From BOG-908 sp965198855 (lineage in GTDB: Bacteria; Pseudomonadota; Alphaproteobacteria; Acetobacterales; Acetobacteraceae), in contig CBDAPZ010000002.1 of NCBI GenBank assembly GCA_965198855.1, forward strand, positions 372,001-436,000: 64,000 nt of DNA, in the 5' to 3' direction. Position 1 is the first letter of the stretch. Every line of letters starts with the position of its first letter. Below, one piece after another: positions 36,519 to 45,653 of the stretch. The notes under the pieces are model-generated. The model did no database searches, was not told the DNA's origin, and worked only from the letters and a program-made list of their open reading frames with translations. The position numbers and the translations under genes were made by a program.

Positions 36519-36606
36519 CCGTCCCTCCGCCGGCATGACCCGGATCAGGTGTGTGGCAGGGTCATCGCGGCAAGCGCGAACTCTCAGCCCAAGCGGGCTC
36601 CCCTCG
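36519..36606 (-). promoter_or_regulatory. TPP riboswitch (THI box) controlling thiSG
   Basis: On the minus strand the conserved parts are in order: GGGGAGCCC, GGCTGAGA (36590-36583), GACCCT, ACCTGATCCGGGTCATGCC (36551-36533), and GCGGAGGGA (36530-36522). All nucleotides known to contact TPP (CUGAGA and the ACCUGAUC stretch) are present. The GGAGG of the last motif is the only good ribosome site for thiS, eight bases before its GTG. TPP binding would therefore hide the ribosome site directly, without a separate expression platform. Confidence 0.93.
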
Positions 36607-36677
36607 GATAATCCCCTAGTTCGGCGCGGCGGGCCGGCGTGTCAACCGATGAAAGGCTGCAACGCTTTCTTTGCTTT

Positions 36678-37331
36678 TTAGATCGCGTCCTCAGTGAGCC
36701 GCTTCTGGAACATCACGATCGCCTGCCCGCGGCTGCTCACCCGCAGTTTGCGCAGGATCGCGGTCACATGGGTCTTCACCGTGATTTCGCTGATCCCCAG
36801 TTCGTAGGCGATCTGCTTGTTCGGCTTGCCGGCGGCCACCAGCTCGAGGACCGCGACTTGGCGCCCGGTGAGCTTGCCGCGATCCTCCTCTACATCGCCA
36901 TGCGGACGTGGGCGCAGGGCCGCCGCATCCAGCTCCGCGCGGAAACGCTGTGGCAGGTAGATGCCGCCACCCATCACCACGGCCAAGGCATGCGCAATCT
37001 CCTCCTGCGGCGCCGATTTGGAAATGAAGCCTGCCGCACCACAGGTGATGGTCTGCCGCACCACTTTCGGATCGCTGATAGAGGAGAACACGATGATCGG
37101 CGTATCCGGCATGCGCGCACGCATGCTGACGAGATGCGAAAGCCCCTGCGCACCTGGCATGAACAGATCCAGCATCACCAGATCGAAAGCGTCATCTGTT
37201 TCGATCAGCGCTAGAAGTTCTGCAACAGTGCCGGTTTCGACAACGTCCTCCGCACCGAGGCTACGGCTTAGAACGCCGCGCAACGCATCACGGAACAGCG
37301 GGTGATCCTCGGCCATCAGAACACGCGGCAT
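36678..37331 (-). CDS. NarL/LuxR-type response regulator
   Basis: A 217-residue two-domain regulator: receiver with acceptor D55 (LVMLDLFMPGAQG) and K of FISKSA; LuxR-type helix-turn-helix at about residues 153-205 (LTGRQVAVLELVAAGKPNKQIAYELGISEITVKTHVTAILRKL). No kinase gene is adjacent. It is divergent from the PQQ dehydrogenase with 224 bases between, and NarL-type regulators are known to control quinoprotein alcohol dehydrogenases elsewhere (ExaE/AgmR, ErbR), so it probably governs the neighbouring module. That link is inference from position. Confidence 0.9.
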   Translation of the reverse strand: MPRVLMAEDHPLFRDALRGVLSRSLGAEDVVETGTVAELLALIETDDAFDLVMLDLFMPGAQGLSHLVSMRARMPDTPIIVFSSISDPKVVRQTITCGAAGFISKSAPQEEIAHALAVVMGGGIYLPQRFRAELDAAALRPRPHGDVEEDRGKLTGRQVAVLELVAAGKPNKQIAYELGISEITVKTHVTAILRKLRVSSRGQAIVMFQKRLTEDAI

Positions 37332-37555
37332 GGCACATTATCCTATGGCGATCGTCACCGCCGCATATGCTGCACTGCAACATTATGGTTTCGTGAAGTT
37401 TGGAGACTAGAGAAGCAGGGTTTGCCGGTGAATGCGACCTATGGGTGATGGGATTGCACCGCTGCCGCTCATAGGGTGCCGCGCTGAAACCGGTTGCGCC
37501 TCAAAGAGCGCGCCGGAGCCGAACAAAGGTTCTGCAAACGCATCCTGGAGGGCGT

Positions 37556-39280
37556 ATGATGATTTCCAAAAAGAAGCTTTTTCTGGCCGGCGGCGCGATG
37601 GCGCTCGGCCTTGCCATGGTGAGCCAAATCCCGGCGAATGCCGGCACGAAGGCAGAGGCGCCGTATCCGCCGGTGACTGAGGCGCGTCTTAAGAACGCCG
37701 CCACCGATCCAGGCTGGCTAATGTATCGCAAGGACTACACAAGCTCCGGCTACTCGCTGCTCAAGCAGATCACCACCGCCAATGTCGACAAGCTGAAGCA
37801 GGTCTGGGATTACAAAAGCAGCTACGAGCAGGGCCACGAATCCCCGCCGGTCGTCAATGGCGACTACATGTACGTCACCACCCCCAAGGACGAAGTGCTC
37901 GCGTTCAAGGCGAGCACTGGCAAGCTCCTGTGGAACTACAAGCACGATCTTTCGCAGGTCGGCCTCAAGACCGTGTGTTGCGATGTGGTCAACCGCGGCG
38001 TGGCCTTGTTCGGTGAGAACGTCTACATCGCGACGCTCGACAACTATGTGGTCGCGTTGAACGCCAAGACCGGCGAAGTGGTCTGGAAACAGCAGCTTGC
38101 GCCGGCCGACATGGGTGCGGCGATGACGCTGGCGCCGATGGTGCTCCAGGGCAAGGTGATTGTCGGCCTCTCCGGCGGCGAATACGGCGCGCGCGGCGCG
38201 ATCGTGGCACTCGATGCCAATACCGGCACGCAGGCCTGGAAGCGCTTCACCATCCCCGCTCCCGGCGAGCCCGGCGGCGACACCTGGCCTGCAGGCGCTT
38301 ACAAGAGTGGCGGCGGCGGCGCCTGGCTGACCGGCACCTACGACGCCGACAGCAACACGCTGTTCTGGGGCGTCGGCAACCCAGGCCCCTGGCTCGCCAC
38401 CCTGCGTCCGGGCAAGAACCTGTTCACCGACAGCGTGATCGCGATGGATCCCGCCACCGGCAACATCAAGTGGCACTACCAGTACACCCCGCACGACACC
38501 TGGGACTATGACGGCACCAACGAGACGGTGCTCACGAACATCAACTACGATGGTGTGGAGCACAAAGCACTTGTCTCGGCGAGCCGGAATGGCTGGTTCT
38601 ATGCGATCGACCGCGTATCCGGAAAACTGATCTATGCGTCGAAATTCGCCACCGCCACTTCCGTGAAGGGTCCGGTGAATGGCGAGATGGTGACCGACGA
38701 TGCGCTGCGCCCGGATGTCGGCAAACAGGTCTTCACCTGCCCCAGCTTCCTCGGTGGCAAGAACTGGTGGCCGATCGCCATCAGCCCGGTGACGCATTAT
38801 GCGTATGTCCCGACGATGCACACCTGCATGACCATCAAGGGTGGTGCGGTGAGCTACAAGGCGGGCCTGCCGTTCCTCGGCGAGTCGTTCAAGGTCATGC
38901 GCGATCCGGCTTTCCCCAATAGCTGGGGCGATGTGCAGGCGATCGACCTTAACACCGGCAAGCAGGCTTGGCATTTCGACTCCAAGCTGCCGTGGAATGA
39001 CGGCATGCTGGCGACGGCCGGTGGCCTGGTATTCTCAGGCAGTGCCGACGGTTACCTCTATGGCTTTGACGCCAAGACGGGCGACGTGAAGTGGAAGAGC
39101 CCGCAAATGTCATCCGGCATCATCGGCGTTCCCAGCACCTGGAAGGTTGGTAACAAGCAGTATGTCGGCATCTGGGCTGGCTGGGGCGGCGCCACTCCGA
39201 TCTGGGGCGGCGACATGGCCGCTGACCCTGGCGTAAAGAACATTCCTTTAGGCGGTCATTTTTATGTCTTCTCTCTGTAG
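37556..39280 (+). CDS. PQQ-dependent alcohol dehydrogenase, methanol/ethanol family, predicted lanthanide type
   Basis: Periplasmic eight-bladed propeller enzyme of 574 residues that oxidises primary alcohols with PQQ. It has a signal peptide (about 29 residues), the vicinal disulfide C141-C142 in KTVCCDVVNRG that stacks on PQQ, tryptophan docking repeats such as KTGEVVWKQQLA, and the catalytic D317 in HDTWDYDGTNE. The extra D319, two residues on, is the Asp that marks lanthanide-binding enzymes (XoxF, PedH/ExaF); calcium enzymes have Ala, Ser or Thr there. A better-spaced ATG one codon later (37559) follows GGAGG. The gene overlaps the next by 17 bases. Confidence 0.93.
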   Translation: MMISKKKLFLAGGAMALGLAMVSQIPANAGTKAEAPYPPVTEARLKNAATDPGWLMYRKDYTSSGYSLLKQITTANVDKLKQVWDYKSSYEQGHESPPVVNGDYMYVTTPKDEVLAFKASTGKLLWNYKHDLSQVGLKTVCCDVVNRGVALFGENVYIATLDNYVVALNAKTGEVVWKQQLAPADMGAAMTLAPMVLQGKVIVGLSGGEYGARGAIVALDANTGTQAWKRFTIPAPGEPGGDTWPAGAYKSGGGGAWLTGTYDADSNTLFWGVGNPGPWLATLRPGKNLFTDSVIAMDPATGNIKWHYQYTPHDTWDYDGTNETVLTNINYDGVEHKALVSASRNGWFYAIDRVSGKLIYASKFATATSVKGPVNGEMVTDDALRPDVGKQVFTCPSFLGGKNWWPIAISPVTHYAYVPTMHTCMTIKGGAVSYKAGLPFLGESFKVMRDPAFPNSWGDVQAIDLNTGKQAWHFDSKLPWNDGMLATAGGLVFSGSADGYLYGFDAKTGDVKWKSPQMSSGIIGVPSTWKVGNKQYVGIWAGWGGATPIWGGDMAADPGVKNIPLGGHFYVFSL

Positions 39281-40448
39281 TTTCGTGCCTAGAGACGCAA
39301 AAGTTTTTTGCTTCTTTTTTTCAAAAAAGAAGACCTTGCTTGCTTCCCTGTTCACCGGCGCCGTGCTCCTGCACGGCGTCGCCCAAGCGGCGGACAAGAC
39401 ATTGTCCGTCTGCATCGACAGCGCCAGCACGAGCTCCGCGCGTGACGAGCTTTTTGCGTCGTCCGTTGCGAAAGCCGAGGGCGCCACGCTCGCAGTCGAG
39501 CATTTCAACGGCGCCGACGATGACGACGGCATGTCCGCCAAGGAATTCAAGAAGCTGCTCGACAGTCGTTGTGCGCTTCTCATGGGATATCCCGTGGACC
39601 AGACGGATGGGTTCACGCCCCCCGGCCTGATGATCACCAAGCCCTACGACCAGACCGGTTTCGTGCTGGTCGAGCCTGCGGGTGCTGCGGCGAAGAACCT
39701 GGCTGATTTGCCAAAAGGCACCAGCGTTTCGGTGACCTTCGAGACCGCACCCAACCTGTATTTCCTGCAGCATCCGAACGTGGTGCCGGACGTGCATGGC
39801 GACGATAAGGAAACGTTGCAGACGGTCATCGACGGCAAGTCCAAGGCAGCGATGGTCTGGCAGGGCACCGTGCAGGCCTATCTCGCCAAATCGCCAGGCA
39901 AGCTCGACGTCTATCCGTTGTCTGAGCCGCATGCGCGATGGAATGTGGTGGCACTTTACAGTGCCCGCTCTGCGGATGATGCGGCGCAGTTCAATGCGCA
40001 GATCGAAGCGATGCATCACGCCGAAGCGGCACCGATGATCACGCCTGATGGTTTCGATCCTGCGATGGTGCAAAAAGCCGCGATCGACGGACCCGCGCCG
40101 GCCGGCAATGTGCCTGCCTTGTACACCGCCGCACAGGCAACGACCGGCATGGGCAAGTTCATTGGCAATTGCGCGATGTGCCATGGTGCCAAGCTGCAGG
40201 GCATTTCCGGCCCCTCGCTCAAGGGGCCAAACTTCGCCTCGGAAAAAGCCAATTTCTCGGTGAGCGACGTGTTCACGATCGTCTCGCAGAACATGCCTGC
40301 CACCAACCCGGGTAGTCTTGAGCATGATGACTACGTCGAGATAATGGCGTATCTACTGCAACAGAACGGCTACCCGGCTGGCAGCACGGCGCTCACCTTC
40401 GATGGTGCCAGCCAGTCGAAAGTGCCGCTCCGCTATCACGGCAATTAA
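39264..40448 (+). CDS. XoxJ-like quinoprotein-associated binding protein fused to cytochrome c
   Basis: A 394-residue exported protein. Residues about 45-270 form a type II solute-binding-like domain of the kind found beside PQQ dehydrogenases (MoxJ/XoxJ): LSVCIDSASTSSA, KEFKKLLDSRCALLMGYPVD, AAMVWQGTVQAYLA. Residues about 290-385 are a class I cytochrome c domain with heme site C303-A-M-C306-H307 and a likely axial Met in SQNMPATNPG. Fusing the two usual separate partners would couple enzyme activation or docking to electron transfer. The signal peptide n-region (FSKKK) is encoded by an A/T-rich repeat (copy 7). The start overlaps the dehydrogenase by 17 bases. Confidence 0.87.
   Translation: MSSLCSFVPRDAKVFCFFFSKKKTLLASLFTGAVLLHGVAQAADKTLSVCIDSASTSSARDELFASSVAKAEGATLAVEHFNGADDDDGMSAKEFKKLLDSRCALLMGYPVDQTDGFTPPGLMITKPYDQTGFVLVEPAGAAAKNLADLPKGTSVSVTFETAPNLYFLQHPNVVPDVHGDDKETLQTVIDGKSKAAMVWQGTVQAYLAKSPGKLDVYPLSEPHARWNVVALYSARSADDAAQFNAQIEAMHHAEAAPMITPDGFDPAMVQKAAIDGPAPAGNVPALYTAAQATTGMGKFIGNCAMCHGAKLQGISGPSLKGPNFASEKANFSVSDVFTIVSQNMPATNPGSLEHDDYVEIMAYLLQQNGYPAGSTALTFDGASQSKVPLRYHGN
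39299..39332 (+). repeat. A/T-rich double palindrome, copy 7 (family A), inside a coding region
   Basis: AAAAGTTTTTTG then CTTCTTTTTTTC / AAAAAAGAAG. It is read through in frame as part of the signal peptide of the XoxJ/cytochrome c fusion. Confidence 0.9.
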
Positions 40449-40512
40449 ACTGACGTAACGAGCAGACGCGGATGGCGTACCCATCCGCCCATATCCAACG
40501 GAGGATACAAAC

Positions 40513-42033
<1,521 letters not shown>

Positions 42034-42036
42034 GCC

Positions 42037-42417
42037 TTGGTTGAACGCGTGCTGGTCACCGAGGCAGCCGCCTCGGTGATCCACAAACTGGAGGGGCAGC
42101 ACGGCAAGCTGCTCTTCCATCAATCCGGCGGCTGCTGCGACGGCAGCTCGCCCATGTGCTACCCGCTCGGCGAATTCCGCGTCGGTGCCTCGGACGTGTT
42201 CCTGGGCATCATCGCAGACACCCCTGTGTTCATCGGCAAATCGCAGTTTGAGTACTGGGAACATACTCAGCTGATCATCGACGTGGTGCCGGGGCGTGGG
42301 GGCGGGTTCTCGCTCGAATCGCCGGAGGGTGTCAGGTTTCTGACGCGGTCTCGGGTGTTTACGGATGAGGAAGCGAAGGAATTGACGCCGCCTAAAACGG
42401 GTGAGAACTGGCAGTAG
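42037..42417 (+). CDS. DUF779 domain protein
   Basis: A 126-residue protein of the DUF779 family: FHQSGGCCDGSSPMCYPLGEF with its cluster of Cys residues, and DVFLGIIADTPVFIGKSQFEYWEHTQLIIDVVPGRGGGFSLESPEG. These proteins recur directly after aldehyde dehydrogenase genes, as here. The function is unestablished; metal binding by the cysteines is plausible. It starts at TTG 42037, three bases past the dehydrogenase stop; GTG 42049 is an alternative. Confidence 0.88.
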   Translation: MVERVLVTEAAASVIHKLEGQHGKLLFHQSGGCCDGSSPMCYPLGEFRVGASDVFLGIIADTPVFIGKSQFEYWEHTQLIIDVVPGRGGGFSLESPEGVRFLTRSRVFTDEEAKELTPPKTGENWQ

Positions 42418-42427
42418 GGAGGCAGTC

Positions 42428-42459
42428 CTTTTTTGCAAAAAAGAACCAAAAAACTTTTA
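42428..42459 (-). repeat. A/T-rich double palindrome, copy 8 (family A)
   Basis: CCTTTTTTGCAAAAAAGAAC followed by CAAAAAACTTTT, ten bases after the DUF779 stop. Confidence 0.85.
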
Positions 42460-42556
42460 TTCTAAAGGCTGGCCGGGCATGCGGTGCTGCCTGTTGGGGC
42501 GAACGCCGGGTCGTGCTAGTAGGCTCGCCGTCACAGAATAGGTCTATCGAGCGACA

Positions 42557-42922
42557 ATGGCTGGCTTCAAGGGTGGATTATACAGCGAACGTGCGAGTAC
42601 GTCCGCTGACGCGAAAAAAGCGCTGCTGGAGAAATTCAAGGCCAAGCCGCCGCCGGATGATCCGGATGTGCTGGCGCGCGCCGCCGAGCGCAAAGCCATT
42701 GCCGAAGCGCGCGACCTGCGCGCGGCAGAGCGGCGCGTCGCTAAAGAGGCTGACGACATCCGCAAGGCTGCAGAGCGCGCTGCCGCGGACCTCGAGGCAC
42801 AGGCACGTGCCGCGGAAGAGGCCGCCCGCGCGGCCGACAAGCTCGTCCGCGACGAGCAGTTGAAAGCCGAACGCAAGGCGGCACGCGACGCACGCTATGC
42901 GGCACGCAAGGCGCGGCGCTAA
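42557..42922 (+). CDS. Small Ala/Arg/Glu-rich coiled-coil protein (DUF6481-like)
   Basis: A 121-residue, highly charged protein. After MAGFKGGLYSERASTSADAKKALLEKFKA, the rest is an uninterrupted helix of Ala, Arg, Glu and Lys (AERKAIAEARDLRAAERRVAKEADD). This layout matches short alphaproteobacterial proteins annotated as DUF6481. There is no signal peptide. The function is unknown. Confidence 0.75.
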   Translation: MAGFKGGLYSERASTSADAKKALLEKFKAKPPPDDPDVLARAAERKAIAEARDLRAAERRVAKEADDIRKAAERAAADLEAQARAAEEAARAADKLVRDEQLKAERKAARDARYAARKARR

Positions 42923-42952
42923 GAAGGCGTTCTGACCGGCTGAAAGAATCCC

Positions 42953-43336
42953 ATGCGTAAAATCCTGACAGCCTTCCTTGTGCTCAGCCTTCCCTCCTGC
43001 GCCATGATGGGCCCGCACCCTTCCAGCCCCGGTTACCTGGTGTTCTTCACCGAACATTCAGCCGCCATCGACCCGCCGGCGGCTGCCGTGATCGCGCAGG
43101 CTGCAGCCGCAGCCAAGGCGACCCCGGGCCAGTCCGTTCTGGTGCGCGGCTACACCGACAGCGCAGGCAATCCCTCTGCCGACGTAACACTCTCGCAGAG
43201 CCGCGCTCAGCACGTCGCCGACGCCCTGGTCGCCGACGGCGTCGACCCGCAACGTATCACCCGCCAAGGCCGCGGCCAGACCGGCGAAGATCCAGGCGTC
43301 GCCAGCCGCCGCGTAGAAATCGACATCGGCAGCTAA
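42953..43336 (+). CDS. OmpA-family lipoprotein (Pal-like, peptidoglycan-binding)
   Basis: A 127-residue protein with a lipoprotein signal (lipobox LPSC, lipidated Cys at residue 16) and a compact OmpA/MotB domain: LVFFTEHSAAIDPPAAAVI, VRGYTDSAGNPSADVTLSQSRAQHVADALVADGV, RQGRGQT, SRRVEIDI. The SAGNPSADVTLSQSRA region carries the Asp and Arg that bind diaminopimelate. It anchors the outer membrane to the wall. The transcript ends in a strong terminator. Confidence 0.9.
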   Translation: MRKILTAFLVLSLPSCAMMGPHPSSPGYLVFFTEHSAAIDPPAAAVIAQAAAAAKATPGQSVLVRGYTDSAGNPSADVTLSQSRAQHVADALVADGVDPQRITRQGRGQTGEDPGVASRRVEIDIGS

Positions 43337-43340
43337 AGAA

Positions 43341-43387
43341 ACGCCGGGGGACTGGGGGAGGGGCTTCCCTCCCCCAGTCTTTCTTGT
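43341..43387 (+). terminator. Terminator after the OmpA-type lipoprotein gene (family C repeat, copy 3)
   Basis: A perfect 13-bp stem GACTGGGGGAGGG / CCCTCCCCCAGTC with loop GCTT (43350-43379) is followed by a T-rich tail. The CGCCGGGGG lead-in matches the repeat after thiG. Confidence 0.88.
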
Positions 43388-43400
43388 TTTGTAGGGACGA

Positions 43401-44534
43401 ATGCCCCTCCTGATCACCAGCCTCGACCGCTACGTCCTGCGTCAGCTTTTGACGGCGCTGGTCGCCGTCACCACGGCGCTGGTCGCCCTGATATGGCTCA
43501 CCCAGTCGCTGCGTTTCGTCGAACTCGTGGTCAATCGCGGCCTGTCGATGCGGGTGTTCCTGCACCTCACCAGCCTGCTCATCCCCGGCTTCGTCGCCGT
43601 GATCCTGCCGATCACCACCTTCGTCGTGGTCCAATTCGTCTATCAGCGGCTGGCCGGAGACCGCGAGCTGACGGTGATGCGCAGTGCCGGTCTGTCGCAA
43701 TGGGCGCTCGCCAGGCCCGGACTGATGCTCGCGGTCATCGCCATGGTGGCGAGCTTCGTGCTCAACATCTGGATCGTGCCCTACACCTCCCAGGCGTTCC
43801 GCGAATACCAGTTCGAGCTGCGCAACAAGGTGGCCGCCTTCCTGCTTCAGGAGGGCGTGTTCACAGCCATTTCCGACCAACTCACCGTCTATGTCCGCAC
43901 CCGCGACACCGACGGCACGCTGCACGGCATCATGGTCGAGGATGACCGGCAGACCAACACGCAAGCCACCATCCTGGCCGAAAGCGGCCGCCTGCTCTCG
44001 ACCGGCGACACGCCGCGCGTGCTGCTGGAAAACGGCTCGCGCGAGGAGATCGACAGCAAGACCGGGCGGCTGGATGTGCTGACCTTCGCGGAGGACACGG
44101 TGGACCTTGCCAGCGGCAAGGGCGAGGACGCACAGCGCATCCGCGAGGACAGCGAGATGTCCATGCAGGAATTACTGCATCCGAACCCGGCGGTCGTGCC
44201 GGAGCGTGACTTCGGCAAATTGCTGGTGGAGGCAAATCGCCGTATCACCCAGCCGCTGACAACGGTGGGGTTTGCCATGGTGGCGCTGTTCTTCGTGCTC
44301 ACCGGCAGCTTCCGCCGCGCGGGTAATTTCCTGCGGCCGCTGGTCTCCGTGCTGACGATGGTGGGGCTGCTCGCCCTTGGTCTCACCGCCCAATCGCTGG
44401 CGACCCGCCACACGGTGCTTGTGCCGATGATCTGGGCACAGGCGATCTTGCCGGGCCTCGTTGCCGCCTGGCTGCTGTTCGCGCCCGGTTTGCGCCTGAT
44501 ACCGCGCCTGCGCCCAGCAGCGCGGACCGCCTGA
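43401..44534 (+). CDS. lptF: LPS export ABC transporter permease LptF
   Basis: A 377-residue YjgP/YjgQ-family permease with six membrane helices and a large periplasmic beta-jellyroll domain between helices 3 and 4. It begins LDRYVLRQLLTALVAVTTALVALIWLTQSLRFVELVV, the usual LptF start, and contains RLAGDRELTVMRSAGLSQWAL, the coupling helix that contacts LptB. It forms the inner-membrane complex with LptG (next gene, six bases away) and LptB (not in window). Confidence 0.94.
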   Translation: MPLLITSLDRYVLRQLLTALVAVTTALVALIWLTQSLRFVELVVNRGLSMRVFLHLTSLLIPGFVAVILPITTFVVVQFVYQRLAGDRELTVMRSAGLSQWALARPGLMLAVIAMVASFVLNIWIVPYTSQAFREYQFELRNKVAAFLLQEGVFTAISDQLTVYVRTRDTDGTLHGIMVEDDRQTNTQATILAESGRLLSTGDTPRVLLENGSREEIDSKTGRLDVLTFAEDTVDLASGKGEDAQRIREDSEMSMQELLHPNPAVVPERDFGKLLVEANRRITQPLTTVGFAMVALFFVLTGSFRRAGNFLRPLVSVLTMVGLLALGLTAQSLATRHTVLVPMIWAQAILPGLVAAWLLFAPGLRLIPRLRPAARTA

Positions 44535-44540
44535 GGCACG

Positions 44541-45653
44541 ATGCGGTTCGCGGCCACCCTCTCCCTCTATATCGCCCGCCAGTTCATCTCGGCCGCCTTG
44601 GCCATGCTGTGCGCGTTATCGCTGCTCGTGCTGCTGTTCGATTTCATCGAGTTGCTGCGGCGTGCGGCCGAGCGCACCGATGTCGGCCTCTGGCTGATCG
44701 TCGGCATCGCCTTCCTTCGGCTGCCCTACTACATGCTGCAGATCCTGCCCTTCGCGGTGCTGATCGGCGGCATCATCGCCTTCTGGCGCCTGACACGCTC
44801 CTCCGAGCTGATCGTGGCGCGTGCGGCCGGCGTGTCGGCCTGGCATTTCCTCAGCCTGCCGGTAGCAGGCGCAGTCGGACTCGGGCTGCTGGCGAGCGGC
44901 GGTATCTCGCCGCTCTCCTCGGTGATGTATGCGCGGGCCGAAGCGCTGGACAATATCTATCTGCGCCATACCGGCGGCCCACTGGCGATCGCCAATGGCC
45001 AGCTCTGGCTGCGGCAGGCCGATCACGGGCTCGATCCGCAGGGGGTTGCCATCATCCATGCGCGCCAGGTGGCACTCGAAGGCAAGGTGGTGGCGGCCGG
45101 CGATATCAGCGTGTTCCGCCTGGACGCGGCGGACAAGCTGCTGCTGCGCGTGGAGGCACAACACGCGACGCTGACGAAGGGTTTTTGGGACCTGACCGGC
45201 ACGCGCACGATCGAACCCGACCGCATGCCGGTGCAAGTCGGCGCCATGCGCCTGCCAACGGATCTCACCGCGCGCCGCGTGCAGGAGAGTTTCCAATCGC
45301 CTGAGACGCTCTCGGTCTGGGCGCTGCCGAGCTTCATACGGCTGCTGGAGAGTGCCGGGTTCTCCTCCGTACGCCACAGACTGCATTTCCAGTCGCTGCT
45401 GGCTTTGCCGTTACTCTGCGGTACGATGGCGCTGGTTGCCGCCGGCTTCTCGATGCGCCAGACACGGCGCGGTGGTGTGGCCCGCATGATCGGGTCCGGG
45501 GTTGCCGCGGGGTTCGCATTGTTTACCGTGTCCAAGATCGCCGAGGAATTCGGCCAAAGCGGTGCCGTCCCGGCTGTGCTGGCAGCCTGGGCGCCGGCAA
45601 TGGCCGGGCTGATGATGGCGGTTGCGCTGCTGCTGCATCTGGAGGATGGCTGA
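44541..45653 (+). CDS. lptG: LPS export ABC transporter permease LptG
   Basis: A 370-residue partner of LptF with the same six-helix plan: TLSLYIARQFISAALAMLCALSLLVLLFDFIELLRRAAE, RLTRSSELIVARAAGVSAW (coupling helix), and a periplasmic jellyroll. Its stop overlaps the lptD start by one base (TGATG). Confidence 0.94.
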   Translation: MRFAATLSLYIARQFISAALAMLCALSLLVLLFDFIELLRRAAERTDVGLWLIVGIAFLRLPYYMLQILPFAVLIGGIIAFWRLTRSSELIVARAAGVSAWHFLSLPVAGAVGLGLLASGGISPLSSVMYARAEALDNIYLRHTGGPLAIANGQLWLRQADHGLDPQGVAIIHARQVALEGKVVAAGDISVFRLDAADKLLLRVEAQHATLTKGFWDLTGTRTIEPDRMPVQVGAMRLPTDLTARRVQESFQSPETLSVWALPSFIRLLESAGFSSVRHRLHFQSLLALPLLCGTMALVAAGFSMRQTRRGGVARMIGSGVAAGFALFTVSKIAEEFGQSGAVPAVLAAWAPAMAGLMMAVALLLHLEDG

